From Halichoerus grypus (taxonomy: Eukaryota; Chordata; Mammalia; Carnivora; Phocidae): 64,000 bases of DNA. The stretch spans positions 147,760,308-147,824,307 of the forward strand of contig NC_135717.1 of NCBI RefSeq assembly GCF_964656455.1, given 5' to 3'. How positions within the stretch are numbered: position 1 is the stretch's first letter; the number at the start of each line of letters is the position of its first letter. The notes under the pieces are model-generated. The model was given only the letters and a program-made list of their open reading frames with translations, was not told the DNA's origin and searched no databases. Positions 36,170-47,969 of this stretch are shown here, in pieces. The position numbers and the translations under genes were made by a program.

Positions 36170-36900
36170 TTTGCTATAGGAAATAAAGAAATCAAACCAT
36201 GTAATAAAGGCTTGGCCCACCGGATATTTATTAGGGACCAACATCTATAGAAGAATGGAAGGAAGTGTATTGGGCAGAGGGAGAGGTCAACTATGACAAA
36301 GTCTCAGCCCATCAGAGTTGTCTCCAACTGGACAGAAGTGCCCGGCCTTTAGACTACAATTTCAGTCACTGGATGTAGGCTGCTTAAAAAGGGCATGATC
36401 TCCGCAAGGTGACTTGCTTGAAGCAAGGTGACTTTGTCCAGTGAAGGAAAACCCTGAAATAGCCCTTGCAGCAGCAGGGGCAAGCAAGTCCATTCGCAAG
36501 GGGGTCTGTACCATGCTGTCTGTGCCCACCACACCAGAAATACCAAATAACAAGATAAATTTTCCCTGAGAATCTTCCCTGAGAAGATAAATTTTCCTTG
36601 AGAATCTTATTGGATGTCTTGTCCACAAATGTCTAAAATGACTTCTGCTAAAAAGGAAACAGCAGGTCCAAAATATAGCCACTTGTGCTTGCCCCACATC
36701 AGCAAACCAAGACTTAATACCTAATTACAGTCACACCCCACCCTCCTACCCCCAGGAATATAACCTTTAACCAGTCAACTTGGAATTACCTGATCAGCAC
36801 TACTGAGGTAATGCACTGAGGCAGCTCCTTTCTGTTGCTAGATGGGATACTGCCCAATTCATGAATCATTGAATAAAACCACTGTAATCTTTAAATGTAA
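36170..36900 (+). mobile_element. ERV LTR-like block, family uncertain
   Basis: The last about 270 bp look like an LTR: CA/CCC-rich region, 'aatataacctttaacc', 'tgctagatgggatactgccc', poly(A) signal aataaaa at 36872-36878 and a tract of A. The end resembles the LTR at 1661-2117. The upstream 400 bp are of unknown origin and have no intact viral frame; the three overlapping minus frames are shadows. Confidence 0.4.
36552..36608. repeat. 32-bp tandem duplication
   Basis: aagataaattttccctgaga plus atcttccctgag (36552-36583) repeats from 36584 with one substitution (tccctg to tccttg) for 25 nt: about 1.8 copies. Confidence 0.9.
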
Positions 36901-37013
36901 AAAAAAAATAATAACAGGAATGAAATATTTTTCTTGTGGACATTTTTATGCCATAGTTCATTGAGAGGTTTTTATTTTGTGTGTGTGTGTGTGTTTTTTC
37001 TTAGGTGGTTTCT

Positions 37014-37220
37014 TTTTTTTTTTTTTTGAGATTTTATTTATTTATTTGAGACAGAGAGCAAGAGAGAGTGAGAGCACAAGCAGGGGGAGGGGCAGAGAGA
37101 GAGGGAGAAGCAGATTCCTTGCTGAGCAGGGAGCCTGCCATGGGGCTTGATCCCAAGACGCTGGGATCATGACCTGAGCCAAAGGCAGACACTTAACCAA
37201 CTGAGCGACCCAGGCACCCC
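37014..37220 (-). mobile_element. CAN SINE, antisense, with exact target duplication
   Basis: Complete reverse copy. Duplication tcttaggtggtttct at 36999-37013 and 37221-37235. A (GT)n run lies just upstream (36978-36994). Confidence 0.95.
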
Positions 37221-37384
37221 TCTTAGGTGGTTTCTAAATGTGCACATTTATTATATGTCCTAGTTTCTATCATTCAAATCCCAAATCATTTACTAAGGAT
37301 GTAAATTGTGCAAGGCATTGTGCCAGGTATTAAGTAACAGTGATTCCTTGTGTGAATCATCTACTTGGTGAAGTTAACTGCATC

Positions 37385-37530
37385 AAAATAGTCTTAGAAG
37401 TCCTTAGAAATACAGATTCCCAGATCTCTATGCAGACATTCTGATTCAGAGGGTCTAGGGTAGAGGGGGAGCATCTGTATTTTTTTAATCTCCCAAAGTG
37501 ATTTTGTTGCAGTCAGTTTTAAGGTTAGTG
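37385..37530. mobile_element. MER5-like hAT fragment
   Basis: 'tagaaatacagattcccaga', 'cattctgattcagagggtct' and 'catctgtatttttttaatct' are the core of MER5A-type elements. Confidence 0.7.
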
Positions 37531-37734
37531 CAATAAGTAATCAAAGATGTAGATGATATGTCCCTCTCCTTTAAGGAGGTCACAATCTAGTTATGAAAAT
37601 ACACCATGTACTCTCATAATCAGATTATGTAGAAATTGTAGTTAATGCTATAAGAGAATTGCAACTGAACCTCCAAGCTTATGATTCTTTATATCATGGA
37701 CTTTTCTTGATCTCCTAAAATAATTCTTTGTAAC

Positions 37735-38040
37735 AGGGGTTCTTAATCTGGGGTTCATGAAGTCCCAAAAGGTCCATGGAAAGATTTGTAGACGAAGATG
37801 AGGAAAATATTTAATCTTTATTTACATTAAATTCTGAATGAAATTTGTAATTTTCTGCAATTACGAATGTAGGCAAAAATTCACAGTAGTATTAGCAATG
37901 TTGGAAATCACAATAGAGATCTTAAACTATCGTTTACTTTTATCACTACTTCAAAGAGTAATTATTGTTATATAATGTGTTACTAAAAGGCACAAATATT
38001 ACTACATATAATATTTTGTTTTATTAACTACTTGTAGCCT
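37735..38040. mobile_element. hAT-type non-autonomous DNA transposon fragment
   Basis: It begins 'caggggttcttaatctgggg', close to the hAT terminal pattern, then 'gtccatggaaagattt', 'atctttatttacattaa', 'aattacgaatgtaggcaa', 'cagtagtattagcaatg'. I recognise this old repeat but not its exact name. The other terminus is not clear. Confidence 0.55.
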
Positions 38041-38704
38041 TTTTCCTAATTATTCTGAGGTGTCAAAAAAAATGGTTAAAAAGAACATCAGTTCTCTGAT
38101 AGAAAACCACAGAATGTTAGAGATAGAAAGGATGTTACCAATCGACTAGCCCATCTTCTTCTTTTTGTAATTGAAAAATAATTCTGTGTAGTGAACACTG
38201 TAGTTAACTTACTAATCCCTCTACCCTGATGAGAAGTAGCAATGAAGTTTTTTATAATTGACTTCACAACTGATTGCCTAAAGAAAATATTATCCCTCCT
38301 ATCAGTGATTCTTCTGGAGTGGGCTAGTACCCACTTCAGTGATGAGGAATACTAAAGTTTTGTGAGAAAATTCTACCTTATTCCTTAAATAAAAGATATG
38401 GGATGCCATTGTCTCTTCCACCAAAGTGGATATAGAGTTTTTCTGGTAGCCATCTTTCAATTGTGATGGGAGCCATCCTTAAGACAAACCTACATATAAA
38501 CAGGGTAGAACCAAGAGAAAAGAGAGGAAAGGAACCTGTTCTCTGAACAAACGGTGACTGGTGCTGACCCAACTCCACTTCTGAATTCCCAGTTATGAGT
38601 TAATGTTATAGTCCCAGTAATAATTCTACATTGTTTTTAAGCCATTGTGTGACCTGGTTTAAAATCACTGACAAAATTGATTAGCATCATTTCACTTGCA
38701 TTGT

Positions 38705-38890
38705 TAAATTCAGTATTAACAGAACACTTGCCATATACCTGATACTTCCCTAAACAATTTATTTATATTGAATCCTATCTTCCTCACAAAACTCTATTAT
38801 TATCCCTCTTTATACAAAAGAGAGAATCAAGGTGCAGGGCAGTTAAGTCACTTGCCCAGAGTGGTCCAGTTAGTAATGAATGGAATTAGG
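38705..38890 (-). mobile_element. MIR, antisense
   Basis: Antisense MIR wording: 'aacacttgccatatacctgat', 'attattatccctctttatac', 'ggcagttaagtcacttgccc', 'ccagttagtaatgaatgga'. Confidence 0.7.
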
Positions 38891-39604
38891 ATCTGAAATT
38901 GCCTGAAGACTTGGGAACTACACTGGATAAGTAGCCCCCTGCTGCCCACCCAAGATGGTTAATGCTATAGCTGGAATAAAGTAGTATTGTAGTATGTAGG
39001 AAAGACAATAATAATGTTAATATAAAATTTCTATCTCTTAAGGAACTTATCATCATGTTCCATAGAAACATAGGGAATATTTAGCTGTGTTTCTATTTTA
39101 CTTATACAATTAAATCCCCTAAGAAGAGATGATAATTGAAAGTAAAAAAAAAAAAATCTTGCATTTACTTAAAATATGATAAATGTTTTTATGTGGTTAC
39201 AACATCTACATTCCCACAGAAATTGCTGTTTTGTGACTCAGGAACACCTAGGTAGAAATTAAATTATAAAGCTGCAGTCTGAGAAGTAAGGGGCCACATT
39301 GAGTTAAGGTTTAATTTTGGTGTAAATTAGTAGCAAGGGAAAAAGAATGAGTCAACACCAAGCAACGGCCACCTCTTAAATGGTGATGTAATGGGCCCAA
39401 GAGGTAGTCAATACAGGTGAGTATACAAAAGGGTTCTGGGAAAACAAAGAATCAACTACTGAACCAGGGACAAGTCATGGGAGCTCAGTTCTGAACAAGT
39501 CTAGCAATAGTAGGTAATTGATGTGACATGATTTAATCAACTCCATAGGCAGACTAAAGGCAATAGGTGGGACTTAGTGATGCAATGGTCAATAACACAT
39601 AATT

Positions 39605-39795
39605 ATTTTAAACCAGTGTTTCCAAACTTGTTAAATCATAAGAGTTGCAAAGAATACTGGTTAAAGAACACATTCCTAGGTCTTCTGTAGAGCTTCACAC
39701 AGTCACTATCAGAAACAAACCTTTGCATTTAAACAAATATGTAAAATGATAGGTCTTGAAATCTGGAAAATTTACGAACCACTGATTTTAGACAA
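39605..39795. mobile_element. MER5-like hAT fragment, diverged
   Basis: 'aaccagtgtttccaaactt' at one end and 'cgaaccactgattttaga' at the other look like complementary hAT termini, with MER5-like interior 'acattcctaggtcttctg'. Confidence 0.5.
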
Positions 39796-39799
39796 ATCA

Positions 39800-40430
39800 A
39801 ACCAAAGAAAGAAGACAATGCTCATAACTATAAAATGAGTGATGCAACATAAATCAGCTGAGTGGAGATTTGTGTCACACTCCTTTCAGTTTAGAAATGT
39901 ATCTAACCTTCATTCTTGAGATAATTACTGCCTGCATGCTAAATGCTCGTCATTGTGCTTTAAGTGGAAATTTGTAATGAACAGGTTGTGGATTCTCTCC
40001 CCAGAAGTGTATAGTCAATAGGAGAAATACATAAGTCAATAGGCAATTATAATTCACTTTGATAAATTTAGTGTTGGAGTTAAGTATACTATTTTATAGT
40101 AGCAAATAGAAGCTTGTAACCCAAGTTTAGGAAATCATACCTAAATTGAGAATTGAAGGCAAATGTGGGATAAATGGAGCATGTGCAAAGACTGAAGTTC
40201 TTCCATGGAGTAAAGTCTTATGTGAAGGGGGAGCAGAGTAGACAGAAGTTGTCAGGAGAGGTACACACAAAAGATATGGTGAAGGGACTTCAGAAAATAA
40301 GTACAGTCACTAGAGAGATTTAAGCAAAGGAGTGACATAATCAGATTTGTGTTTTAGAAAGAACTGTGACTGTTGAGTTAGAGAATAAATTAGAGTAGGA
40401 CCAAGTTTATAGTCAGGTTAATAAGAAAGC
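39800..40430. other. Unique DNA
   Basis: Nothing was recognised; no frame over 60 codons. Confidence 0.4.
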
Positions 40431-40439
40431 TGGGGCAGT

Positions 40440-40830
40440 AATTTAGCCTTTGCTCATAGTCTCCTATTGCATTAATTTTATTTTGCCACATAATATCACA
40501 TATTTCATGGCTTAAAACAACACCCACCTGTCTCTATGGATTAGGAGTTTAAACATGGCTTCCCTGGCTCACGGTTTTATATGGGCACAATGTGTCAGCC
40601 AGGGCTATGTTCTCATTTGGAGACTAGGGAAGGATCTGCTTCTTTTGGGGTTGTTGGCAACCTTTAGGTCCTTATGGTTATAGAACTAAGAGCTTCTATT
40701 TTTGCTGACTCTTGGCCAGAGATCACCTTTGGCTCCCAGAAGTTCCTCGTCATGGTGAGTTCCCCAACATGGCTTGAGTGGTAGAGGCATCTTAACATCT
40801 GTCTACCACACCTTAATTAAGAAAAAGTCA
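40440..40830. mobile_element. Ancient LTR/MER-type repeat, family unassigned
   Basis: 'tatttcatggcttaaaacaa', 'tgtgtcagccagggctatg', 'gggaaggatctgcttctttt', 'gttgttggcaacctttagg', 'ttggccagagatcacctttgg'. This follows a widespread old mammalian repeat of MER/LTR style. Confidence 0.5.
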
Positions 40831-40834
40831 TTAA

Positions 40835-42560
40835 GGATGGAAAGAAGTGGATAAGTTCAAGCTATATTAGATCATCTTGAATAAGATCACATTGTTTATA
40901 TTAATTATCATTACAACTGAGTCACTCATTAACCTGCATCATATTTATTAAACCTAAAAACAAGAAAACATCTGAACCTTCTCCTTTAGAGGGATAATTT
41001 ACTCTGTTAGAAGCAAATACTGGGAATGGAATAACTGGCTTCACTACCATGCAATGATTATAAATTAGGTGTTTCTCTAAGTAGAGAAATAGACTTGGGA
41101 AGAAAAGTACCCCCTCCATGGACAGTGAGTTTGAAGACATTCTTTAATTACCAAGAAAAGATGCCCACAGAATGATATCCTTTCCCAGCAATACTAACAG
41201 CAGGCATTAGTAACAGTCTTGGCACATGAATAGATGCTAGAGTCCTGGAATTTCACCCACAAGTGGTTAAAACCAAGCACATCATTTCAACTTGTCACAG
41301 GTCTTTGACATTTCAGGAAAGAGACTACCAATTAGTTTAACTAATTTAGCCAAAACCTTAGGAAAATTTTCCAAATTATTTCCACCTTGTAGCCCTGCCA
41401 TATGTGTCTCCAAATTCTATTTTTCCAATATATGTCCCAAATGTAGAGACGATCAAAGCCTGTTCAAACCATTCACAGAAATCCCATAAGCTCTGGAATA
41501 TCCTAGGTAGTTAATAGGACTAACTTAGAAATCTCTCATTTATCTTCAGTGCTGCAAGTTCAAATTCTTGAGGGTTGATCTCATGATAGATTACAAAATA
41601 TTCCACAACCGTTATACAGATCAAGTATTATTTTTAACTGACTTCCCATACCATTGTTTGTATATAGGAACGCAAATGGTTGTTTCATTAGTATTGGTGC
41701 TGCTAGATGATGTCAATTTGAATTTGAAATACCTTCTTGATCACCAAGGTGTTACATCCTTCATGCAAACTAAATTTGCCTCCAGTAAGCATCACCCCAG
41801 CAAGTAAGTTCAAACTAGAGAGAGAATGTTGCCCACTGATGCATTGGCATTATACAGAGCAGCTGTGGAATAGCCTTGTGCTCACTTCCCTTAATAGAGT
41901 TTTATTTTCTCCAGCTTGCTGCTCCTTCAGGCAAGACACATGGGCAAGGAAAGCAAGTGATGCTTTTAGTCTCCAAGTGTAAATTAGATTGTAGAGAAAT
42001 AACAAACATAGCTAATAAAATAACCATAACAGTGCTTGATATTATTAACTGTAATACTAATCGTGATAAATACAGTATGATAATTATAATTACATAATGC
42101 TAGCTAATAATACTAATAATAGCTAATATTTTGGTGCACATATGGGCAAGTCAGGGTGTTGAAGTAGTTAACCACCCTAAGCTTATTCTTATCCCCGTTT
42201 TAGAAAGGAAACTGAATTCTGGGCCTATCTGTATGTTTTATCCAAAGTATCACACTCAATTGTATCTTCCTTAAAGTTCTTTGAAGTTCTTAAAGATATA
42301 TAGTATAGCCAGTTCCATTCCAAGGATGTGAAAAAGTAAAATAAAACAACAACAATCTGAATTAACTGCTGGTTGAAAAAAAAAATAGAAAAATTTTTGA
42401 AGAAAAATATATTGAAGATATATTCTACCTATATTCTATCCTACCTGCTGTCCATATCTCAAAGTATACTATGCTGTCACAAAAATATAGCATTATTTTC
42501 TAGAAACCATAATTAAAATAAGAATGCAATCCCCTTACTCTTTAATGCTGACAAACAATC
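40835..42560. other. Unique DNA, TA-rich toward the end
   Basis: No family was recognised. 42035-42130 is rich in taat/aata. Frames of 60-80 codons overlap and show no domains. Confidence 0.4.
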
Positions 42561-42747
42561 TTCTGTAACTTTAATTTGCTTATTTATTCTTTCTATTTTC
42601 TTAAGGTACATTATGTTTGAGATAATGTATTTCACAGGGTTTAAAAATAAGTTTGGTCTATTGGGTTGATTGCACCTTGCACCTCTTTATTTTCACCCCT
42701 TGTATATAGCATGCAAGGGTCTCTTTATTATCTGTAGCAAACAGTGA

Positions 42748-42788
42748 TCGCCAGTGAAACGATTACCTTCTAATCGCAAGAGGCGATA
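42748..42788. other. CpG-rich nested hairpin
   Basis: An inner perfect hairpin, cgatta (42760-42765) and taatcg (42771-42776) around a ccttc loop, sits inside an outer pair, atcgcc (42748-42753) and ggcgat (42783-42788). Four CpGs occur in these 41 nt and a fifth at 42790, in a window where CpG is rare. It may mark a conserved regulatory element or structured RNA; the role is unknown. Confidence 0.55.
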
Positions 42789-42799
42789 GCGCTCAGCTC

Positions 42800-42824
42800 A
42801 TGATTTTTTTTCTTTTTTTCTCAG
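42800..42824 (+). promoter_or_regulatory. Strong splice-acceptor-like site (candidate)
   Basis: An almost unbroken pyrimidine tract runs into ctcag at 42820-42824. A donor-like gaa|gtaaag follows at 42883, bounding a 58-nt candidate exon (42825-42882). Splice-site look-alikes are common in T-rich DNA and no transcript evidence is available here. Confidence 0.25.
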
Positions 42825-42829
42825 TTTGA

Positions 42830-44690
42830 ATTCTGGACACATAATTATGCCATTACAAATCCCGCCTGTGGGAAATGAGGAAGTAAAGCCATTTGTATGC
42901 TATACCAACTGACATAGCAGATGACAGCCAACTGCATAGCATTTAGCCAGTAAAACAAACAGAAACCATGTTGAGGCTTCCATGCATGGAGGAGAATTGC
43001 AAGCATATGTTCACCATGCCTTTCTTAATTGAAGGCACTCAGCTTATTCTAGGTATTTTATGTACCATGTACCACCCAAAAGCATTACAGAGTATGAGAG
43101 GATCAGGATAAATTGTATAGAGAAATTATACAACGTTTGGAAGATGGGGACAACTTCTCTGTGAAATGATTGCCTCTCTTTCTACTCACTTCTTCTCCTG
43201 TTCCCTACAAATTGAGAACGTGCCTAATTGGCCAATAAATATGTCTCAGACTGAAAGTGAAGTCAGTGTCTGGCTTTTTTTATTATCTACAGCTCCCTCC
43301 TCAAAACCTTTCTGCTTTCTCTTCCTCTTTTTCACTCCTGGGTAGTCTAAATGGTCCACAGCCCAGCTGAGAAATACTGTGCGCTTCTTAATACCCACCA
43401 CTATTTCAATACAATCAATGAAAACAGAACAGAGCTTTATGGGGAAAATAATTATGTCACTTATTAAGGTACTGTCTCACCTCCAAACCCACCTTCTTCT
43501 CCCCTTTGTGACAGGGCTCTGCAAACCACTTTCCTTGTACACAAATTGCTGCCTGCTAAGCTCTGGCAATGAGGGGAGCTGGAAAGAGCCTGCTAGGTGG
43601 GGGAGGAGGAAAGGGCTTACACTTTCCTATTCTTTGCTGGTTTCCAGTGGGCTTCCTGACTGCTCTGTTTCCTATGAGCATCCTATCAGCAAGGCATCTT
43701 CACCTTGGCAGTGGCAGTTCTTCTCCAAAACAGCAAGTGAATCCAGGTTTCAGTTTCCCCAGCACTTGCAGAACCAGCTCCATTAATATCAGTTGCATTT
43801 GACTGGCATGCCCTCCTCAGAAGTCTGGCTTACAGCCCCTGGGACCCCTCCTCTGAGCTCAGAGATGGCAGCGCCAACTGAGTAGCACCTCCTCTTCAGA
43901 GAAGTGTGGCATGCTAGGTTCTCTCTTGCCAAGGGCCAGGAGAAATATGGCTTAATGACAAATTATCAGACTCTCTGTGAACTCTAAAGAACTTCAAGCT
44001 TTGTGGAACATTCTAATAGAGCAAATGGGAGATTGAGGCCATGGCTTTAAAGCTGAAGAATTAATTTTTCAGATGCTCTTCACTGAGCATTTTTGGACTC
44101 TGTTTTTAGAACCTATTAATATCACTGCCTTCCTAATTTTAGCTGCTCTGTCTTCCCTAAGACCTTATATATCATACTGTAAGCTTGTAGAGGGTAGGAG
44201 CCTACTGTTTGCTATGCTCAGTTCATTGACAGTGCTCAATGTGTCTGAAATGACAACAAAGGAATTGCTTGACTTCTGCTATAGTTTCTGATTTGTGAAC
44301 AGCAGGTTGCTGAAGTGTATGGAGATAGGGTTGTCCCAAAGGAATAGAATGGTAACTTAATAACTACCTTAATTCAGAGCATCAGCAGGGGAGAAAAGGT
44401 AAGTAGCAGCAAGAAATGGCAAATTACAGCTTCTACAGGGCAGAGGGGAAAAAGAGCCAAACAAAATTTAAAAAAACCCCAGAAACTCAGAACAGTTATA
44501 TTAAGATTGCTCCAGTAAAGCTTTCTTAAAACAGCTGTATCTGAGGCCTGCCTGTTGGCATCATTAATATCATAGGCTAAGAATAGATTCTGTGAAACCC
44601 TACGAAGCTACCAGAAGGTGGAGAGAAACTGAAGGGGTGAATAATACAGTAAAAACACAGAAGTGCTAGGCTTATGAGGCTCTTTATTCT
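42830..44690. other. Mostly unique DNA; possible old repeat at 43480-43960
   Basis: 43480-43960 is GC-richer, with 'tgactggcatgccctcctc', 'gggacccctcctctgagct' and 'gccaagggccaggagaaata', a pattern I associate with an old LTR-type repeat but cannot name. The overlapping 135- and 77-codon frames there are not called genes. The rest is unrecognised. Confidence 0.35.
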
Positions 44691-44694
44691 GCAG

Positions 44695-44766
44695 CAATTT
44701 TATCCAGAGCAAGCTAATCGCTTTTCTGAGGCCTTAAATCAAACAGCAGGTATCTACAGCCTCGAG
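44695..44766 (+). other. Exon-like segment, 72 nt, open in one frame
   Basis: Upstream is ctctttattctgcag (acceptor-like, ending 44694). Downstream is ctcgag|gtaagaa (strong donor match, gt at 44767). The 72 nt equal 24 codons and are open only in the frame starting at 44695, giving a polar peptide that begins QFYPEQANRF and ends YSLE. The other two frames have stops. I recognise no protein family. It may be an exon of an unidentified gene or lncRNA, or chance. Confidence 0.3.
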
Positions 44767-45554
44767 GTAAGAAACAGTAAGCATTAGCCAACTTTCAGAC
44801 TTGAAACATTTCAGAGGTGGAGCTGGAAGATTTCTCAGGGTGGTTTCTCTCCCAATTTTTTTTTTCTTTTTTTACCTTCATATCCTAAAAACTGATAGAA
44901 ATAAAATTCTAATTCCATATCCCTCTGTTGTAGATTTAATTGCCATCTTTCCTATGCAGGAAAGAGAAGAACTCTTTCCATACAAGTCATGCTTTCAGTC
45001 CAAACCCATGGTAAGTGCTTTGGACATGTTTATACTCAAAACACTTCTGTTCCTTTTTTTTTTTTTTTTTTTTTTTTTAAATAAAGTACAATGTAGAGAT
45101 TCAAGATCAAGACAAAAAGAGCTATGGTCCTCTTAATTTCTCTTTACAAATAATAAATCTTAAGAGATTTTGGCATTAGTTCTAGAGAAATTTCCAGAGG
45201 AAAATGTCCTAGACTCTAGAATCATACAGTCAAAATCTCTGTATTATAAAGGAACCAAGAGGTCATCTACACCTAGAATCACAAACTTTTCCTATAAAAG
45301 GCCATATGATGAATATTGTAGGTTTTGTGAGCCATATAGTCTCTGTCATACCACTCAACTCTACCATTATAGCATGAAAGCAATGTCTATAATACATAAA
45401 CAAATGAGCATGGCTATGTTTCAGGTCAAAATTTGCAACCCTTGATCTAGACTATCAAGTGTGAGATGGAAAAGGAAAACAGGAAACTCCTTTAAGTTGG
45501 GAAACAAAAGAGGTCCTAAATATCAGACCTCTATCTGATTATTCATCTTTTCAC

Positions 45555-45830
45555 TTTTTTAGGTGTAATATTCCAGCAGTTAAGGGCAGATATCTTAAGT
45601 GTACAGCTTCATATATTTTTACATATATATGTATATGTAGATACCACCACCCAGATCATGATATAAAACATTTTCAACACCCCCCAGAAGGTTCCTTTGT
45701 CTCCTTTCTGAATCAGTTATCCATAGAGGTAACTTTCATTCTTACTTTATCAATATAAATTAACACTGCCTATTCTTGAATGTCACTTAATGGAGGTCAG
45801 TTTATGACTTGTATAAGATTTCCATTGCTC
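45555..45830 (-). mobile_element. L1M (L1ME-like) 3' UTR, antisense
   Basis: 'acagcttcatatatttttac', 'accacccagatcatgatata', 'acattttcaacaccccccag' and 'gaggtaactttcattctta' parallel the antisense 3' UTR of old L1M elements. Confidence 0.6.
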
Positions 45831-45839
45831 AACATTATG

Positions 45840-46475
45840 AATGAGAAATTATATATCATTTTATAAAATTCTTGCTCTAAAATGTGAAATTTCAAACATT
45901 TATCACAGCATTATTTATGTCAGTTAACTACATTTTTCAGTGATAAGGCAATGGTTATATTAGTAGATTTTTTGTGCCCACTGTATTTATTTATATATAT
46001 ATTTATAACCCAAATTATATTAGAATTGACTTGAGCTCCCATCTAACATACTGGCAAAAGGTTTATTATCACCTACTTGGGACTCCTTTCCTTTCCATCA
46101 CCCCGTGCCCCTTACCCATCATCCAAGAGCCATAAGGGCTTATGCGGTACAAGAGGGGTGGGCCAGCCTTCCTTTCCCAGGCTGGAAAGAGATGTGCAGA
46201 TCTACCCATCTGCAGCTTGTCCTCCCAACCTCACAGATGTGCTGTGTTACCCCGTTCTGCCAGCCCCTTCATAGTCAAGTCTCTCCCAGGTCTGTCCAGG
46301 TCTCTCTTGCTGAGCTCCCTAACCATGATCCTTTAAGGAGGGCAACTCTGCCAGAAACTCCACTCTCCATTTTTGGTGAGGCCACTGGTGACACTCATTT
46401 AAGGTCCCAATAAGCATTCATACAGCTATTTACTTCCTCAGAACACTGTCCTAGAGGAGAGTCAGGACTCTGAGA
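45840..46475. other. Unique DNA, GC-richer at 46070-46430
   Basis: Three overlapping frames (64-102 codons) lie in the GC-richer part; their mutual overlap argues against coding. It may be an unnamed old repeat. Confidence 0.3.
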
Positions 46476-46479
46476 GGCA

Positions 46480-46712
46480 GTGGGTATAGGTAATTAAGAT
46501 TATGAACTCTGGATTCAGACAGCTCAGATTCAGTTTCCAGCCCTCTCACTAGCTGTGTGAAATTTGGTAAGATACTTAACTAATCTGTGCCTGTTGTGCC
46601 TGTGCAAAATGGTGATAATAACATTACCTACTTTATAGGGTCGGTGTAAGGATTAAATTAATTAATACATGTAAAGTGATTGGAATAATGCCTGACACAT
46701 AGTAAGCTACAT
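46480..46712 (+). mobile_element. MIR, sense
   Basis: Clear MIR: 'atgaactctggattcagaca', 'cactagctgtgtgaaattt', 'tacttaactaatctgtgcct', 'tgataataacattacctact', 'gtgtaaggattaaattaatt', 'aatgcctgacacatagtaag'. Confidence 0.9.
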
Positions 46713-46714
46713 TA

Positions 46715-47675
46715 CAGAGTGATAGCAACTAACCCTGAAATGCAAAGCCTTCCTGCTCATCTCTTTTGTATAATAATATAGGTATTATTATTCTAGGCCC
46801 CATAGTAATAAAACTTAATTGCCCAAGTAGGTTTAGACAAGGGTTCCAAACTGGGCTGAGACAGAGATAAGAAAGCTGAATACAAACTGAATATATTGTA
46901 TGATCTTTAACTGTAAAAAAGATATACATAAACACAAATGGGCTTATCTTCTTTCTTTCAGCCTTATCCAAAGCAGCCTTTGGCAATGTACATAAAATAC
47001 AAATGATCTATCTATTTCTTTCATAATGGAGTTAAAAAAAATCATGAAGAAGTGGTTAAAAGATTGAATTGGGATCCATTCACCTCCTTCATGGAGGAAT
47101 AACACTAGGAAAAAGAAAAAGAGCAGGTAACCCACTAGGTTTAAAATTCTTGTCATTTGGACTTCTGGGTAAAAGATTATTAATATATACTAGGAAGAAG
47201 AGACTCTGTCTCTGAAATATCCTTATATTTAATAGATTTCTCTGATACCTCTGGCTAAGGATTACCTGCAATGAATAAGACCCAGGATCTAGGAGGCACA
47301 GCTCTCTGAGGGATGTCATGTAAGCTATGCAGTTCTCTGGGGTATAAATTAAAGATGTTTCATAATTGTGGCACTCCCCGTGGTATGACAGGCTAGCAAA
47401 CCACACCCAGGGACTTCCTCCATTCTGGACCAGAGGGCCATATCTGATGTGGGAAGCACTTTGCAAACCATGTGTTATATCCCAGACCTTCCTCTGCTGC
47501 ATCTGAGCCTTTTGATACCTTCACCCTCAGTATCATGTAGCAAACATGGATATCTAGTAAGATCTCTGATTCCTGTGAATCTGTTTGGGCAATCCAGTCC
47601 TATGTGTGAGTATGGCAATATTTCAGAACTATTATATCAGTGATAATAACTCGGTCATCATCTCCTCCGAGAGAA
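46715..47675. other. Unassigned DNA
   Basis: The 137-codon minus frame 47089-47502 is the longest of the unassigned frames here, but it shows no recognisable domain. The sequence may be an old repeat. No call is made. Confidence 0.3.
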
Positions 47676-47690
47676 CTCCCTGACCTCACA

Positions 47691-47906
47691 CCTTTTTTCC
47701 AGGTTTCCAGATTCTATTTTTTTTTAAAGATTTTATTTATTCACTTGACAGGGAGAGAGTGGGTATAAACAGGGGGAGCGGCAGGCAGAGGGAGAAGCAG
47801 GCTCCCCACTGAGCAAGGAACCCGATGCAGGACTTGATCCCAGGACCCTGGGATCATGACCTGAGCTGAAGGCAGATGCCCAACCTACTGAGCCACCCAG
47901 GCATCC
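47691..47906 (-). mobile_element. CAN SINE, antisense
   Basis: Body, B-box region 'gatcatgacctgagctg' and head 'ccacccaggcatcc' are clear. Target duplication ctgacctcaca at 47680-47690 and 47907-47917. That leaves an unusual 3' tail of about 35 nt (ccttttttccaggtttccag and more) between the duplication and the normal poly-T. Confidence 0.9.
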
Positions 47907-47969
47907 CTGACCTCACAAACATTTTGACATCATCCCATAATCATGGATGTGTCCCTTCTTTTCACCAGG

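Noticed and set aside
43379..43802. Overlapping 135- and 77-codon frames as a gene
   Set aside because: They overlap in different frames in GC-richer sequence resembling an old repeat, with no domain and no supporting signals.
47089..47502. 137-codon minus-strand frame as a gene
   Set aside because: No recognised domain, composition typical of translated non-coding DNA, and no splice or promoter context I can support.
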